Source of the DNA: Drosophila pseudoobscura
Taxonomy: Eukaryota; Arthropoda; Insecta; Diptera; Drosophilidae
Reading direction: 5' to 3'
Assembly (NCBI RefSeq): GCF_009870125.1
Contig: NC_046680.1
Coordinates: 12,915,501 to 12,979,500, forward strand
DNA length: 64,000 bases
A program made the translations under genes and the position numbers. Within the stretch, counting starts at the first letter, position 1, and every line of letters starts with the position of its first letter. A model generated the notes under the pieces. That model had not been told where the DNA came from. It did no database searches and worked only from the letters and a program-made list of their open reading frames with translations. Positions 62,957 to 64,000 of this stretch are shown here, in pieces.

Positions 62957-64000
62957 TTAGGTCATCGTGACGGTGGCTCGCTGGAACAGATCCAGTGTGA
63001 GGGAAGAGAAGAATGGGGGGAATGAGTTATTGGCTGCCAGCTGCTGGTCGAGGGCTGGCTGTAGTGTCTCCGAGTAGGGGGTTTCGAGCAGGGCCAGATC
63101 GTTGCTTTCGCTTAGGGCGATGGAGAAATAGTCGTCGGGACTCTCCGCATACATGCTCGTAACGCTGCAGAAAGAAATCTTCCATGAGTCACTCTACAGA
63201 GAGTGGATCTGGGGGTTGTAGACTCACCGATAGTTGCTCTTGTAGCCAACGCGATCGATGCGGTAGCCGAGGAGCATATAGACAACGTCGCGGAACTCCT
63301 TTCTGGCCGCCATAAAGTGTTCCTTCGTCTTGCCCAGCTTGGCGTTGGCCGACTCGAGCTCGGCGCGCAGCTTGTTCAGCTCCTTGAAGTTCATGGTCAT
63401 GCCCCCCGTGCTGGTGGTGGTCTCATTCAGGTGCTGCTCGTTGGCATCCTCGAGCTTCTTGTTGTGCCGCTTCAGACGCTCGATCTCGGCCTGCAGCTTC
63501 TCGAGCATGTTCTTGGACGACTCGTAGGCCTCGGCGGCGGGATTGTCAACGAGATGCACCACCTTGCTGATGGGCGGGCCGATGTCCTGGCGCAGACAAC
63601 GTTGCATTATCTCCAGCTCCTGCTCTTCCTTGCGCCTGCGTAGGCGGTCGTTTTCGAGGCGCAGCGTGTCCAGTTCCTTCTTCACGTTTTCATAGTCCTC
63701 GCTAGACGGATCACTGAGCTGCTCCTGTTCGCGCATGGCCTGGATCTCACGGTCCAGTGTGGTACACAGATCCTTGTAGCCAGTCAACGTGCGCTCCAGG
63801 ACATCAACGCGATAGCGCACCTGCATGTCCTGTGTCATCTCAGCCACGCTTGCATTGCTCATGGTCAGATCCTTGTCGAAATTGTCCACCATCTGCTTGT
63901 AAAAGTCGCGCTCCCTGGACACCGTGCGCAGCTTGCGCTGTAGACGGTCCTTGAAGTTCTTGTGCCGCTTTAAGCTCATGTTCAGATCCTCGATGTTCTT
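62957..64000 (-). CDS. Mad1: Spindle-assembly checkpoint protein Mad1, C-terminal part
   Basis: Two exons are visible on the minus strand: 64000-63228 (continuing beyond the window) and 63164-62957, joined in phase, giving about 326 residues of the C-terminus. Most is long coiled coil (heptads with Leu, Glu and Lys). The last 100 residues are the Mad1 C-terminal globular domain: R-K-E-F-R-D-V-V-Y-M-L-L-G-Y-R-I-D, N-Y-R-V-T-S-M-Y-A-E, and L-S-S/F-F-S-S-L-T-L-D-L-F near the end, closely matching human MAD1L1. Mad1 recruits Mad2 to unattached kinetochores and its C-terminal domain binds Bub1. The frame stays open to the window edge, so the ATG at 63979 is internal, not the start. Confidence 0.92.

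Noticed and set aside
63224..63979. Mad1 start at ATG 63979
   Set aside because: The frame stays open and Mad1-like coiled coil continues to the window edge, and Mad1 proteins are about twice this length.

Overview
The window is eukaryotic and almost certainly Drosophila. Introns are mostly 55-70 bp with GT...AG ends, genes sit inside introns of other genes, and microsatellites (CA/TG, CTG, GA) are abundant. The protein set hig, Pkn, Cog6, a SAP30BP homologue and Mad1 matches, as I remember it, the 45C neighbourhood of D. melanogaster 2R (Muller element C). Coding exons are GC-rich at third positions and introns are long; an obscura-group species would fit, but I cannot prove the species from sequence alone. 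All gene models below were joined by hand from splice sites and reading-frame continuity; none has transcript support here.

Layout. (1) 1,381-18,574, minus: hikaru genki (hig), a secreted synaptic-cleft protein of 938 aa in 8 coding exons (one Ig and five CCP/sushi domains). Its 10.7 kb first coding intron holds three tandem plus-strand cytochrome P450 genes of the Cyp4ac type (8,841-10,829; 11,812-13,820; 14,436-16,440). (2) 18,575-24,536: no gene found; probably hig 5' UTR and regulatory DNA. (3) 24,537-25,041, plus: a small Tsen15-like tRNA-splicing endonuclease subunit. (4) 26,677-57,017, minus: Protein kinase N (Pkn), with three alternative first coding exons (57.0, 45.7 and 42.7 kb) joined to common HR1, C2-like and kinase exons. 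A separate 766-aa gene that I do not recognise (34,659-37,074, same strand) lies in one Pkn intron. (5) 57,018-59,182: Pkn 5' region and intergenic DNA. (6) 59,183-60,243, minus: SAP30BP homologue, divergent from (7) 60,471-62,531, plus: Cog6. (8) 62,957-64,000, minus: the C-terminal part of Mad1, cut by the window edge and convergent with Cog6.

The genes do not form one pathway: synaptic matrix (hig), xenobiotic or lipid oxidation (P450s), tRNA splicing, Rho-effector kinase signalling, transcription/splicing, Golgi tethering and spindle checkpoint. The most unusual part is the P450 cluster. Copies 1 and 2 look like gene-conversion mosaics. Copy 3 requires two GC-AG introns and has changed I-helix and haem-loop residues. 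The cluster is nested antisense inside hig, whereas I recall the D. melanogaster Cyp4ac genes lying on another chromosome arm. Also notable are the unrecognised gene inside Pkn with a C-terminal Cys cluster, and the serine in the Pkn hydrophobic motif where vertebrate PKNs carry Asp.
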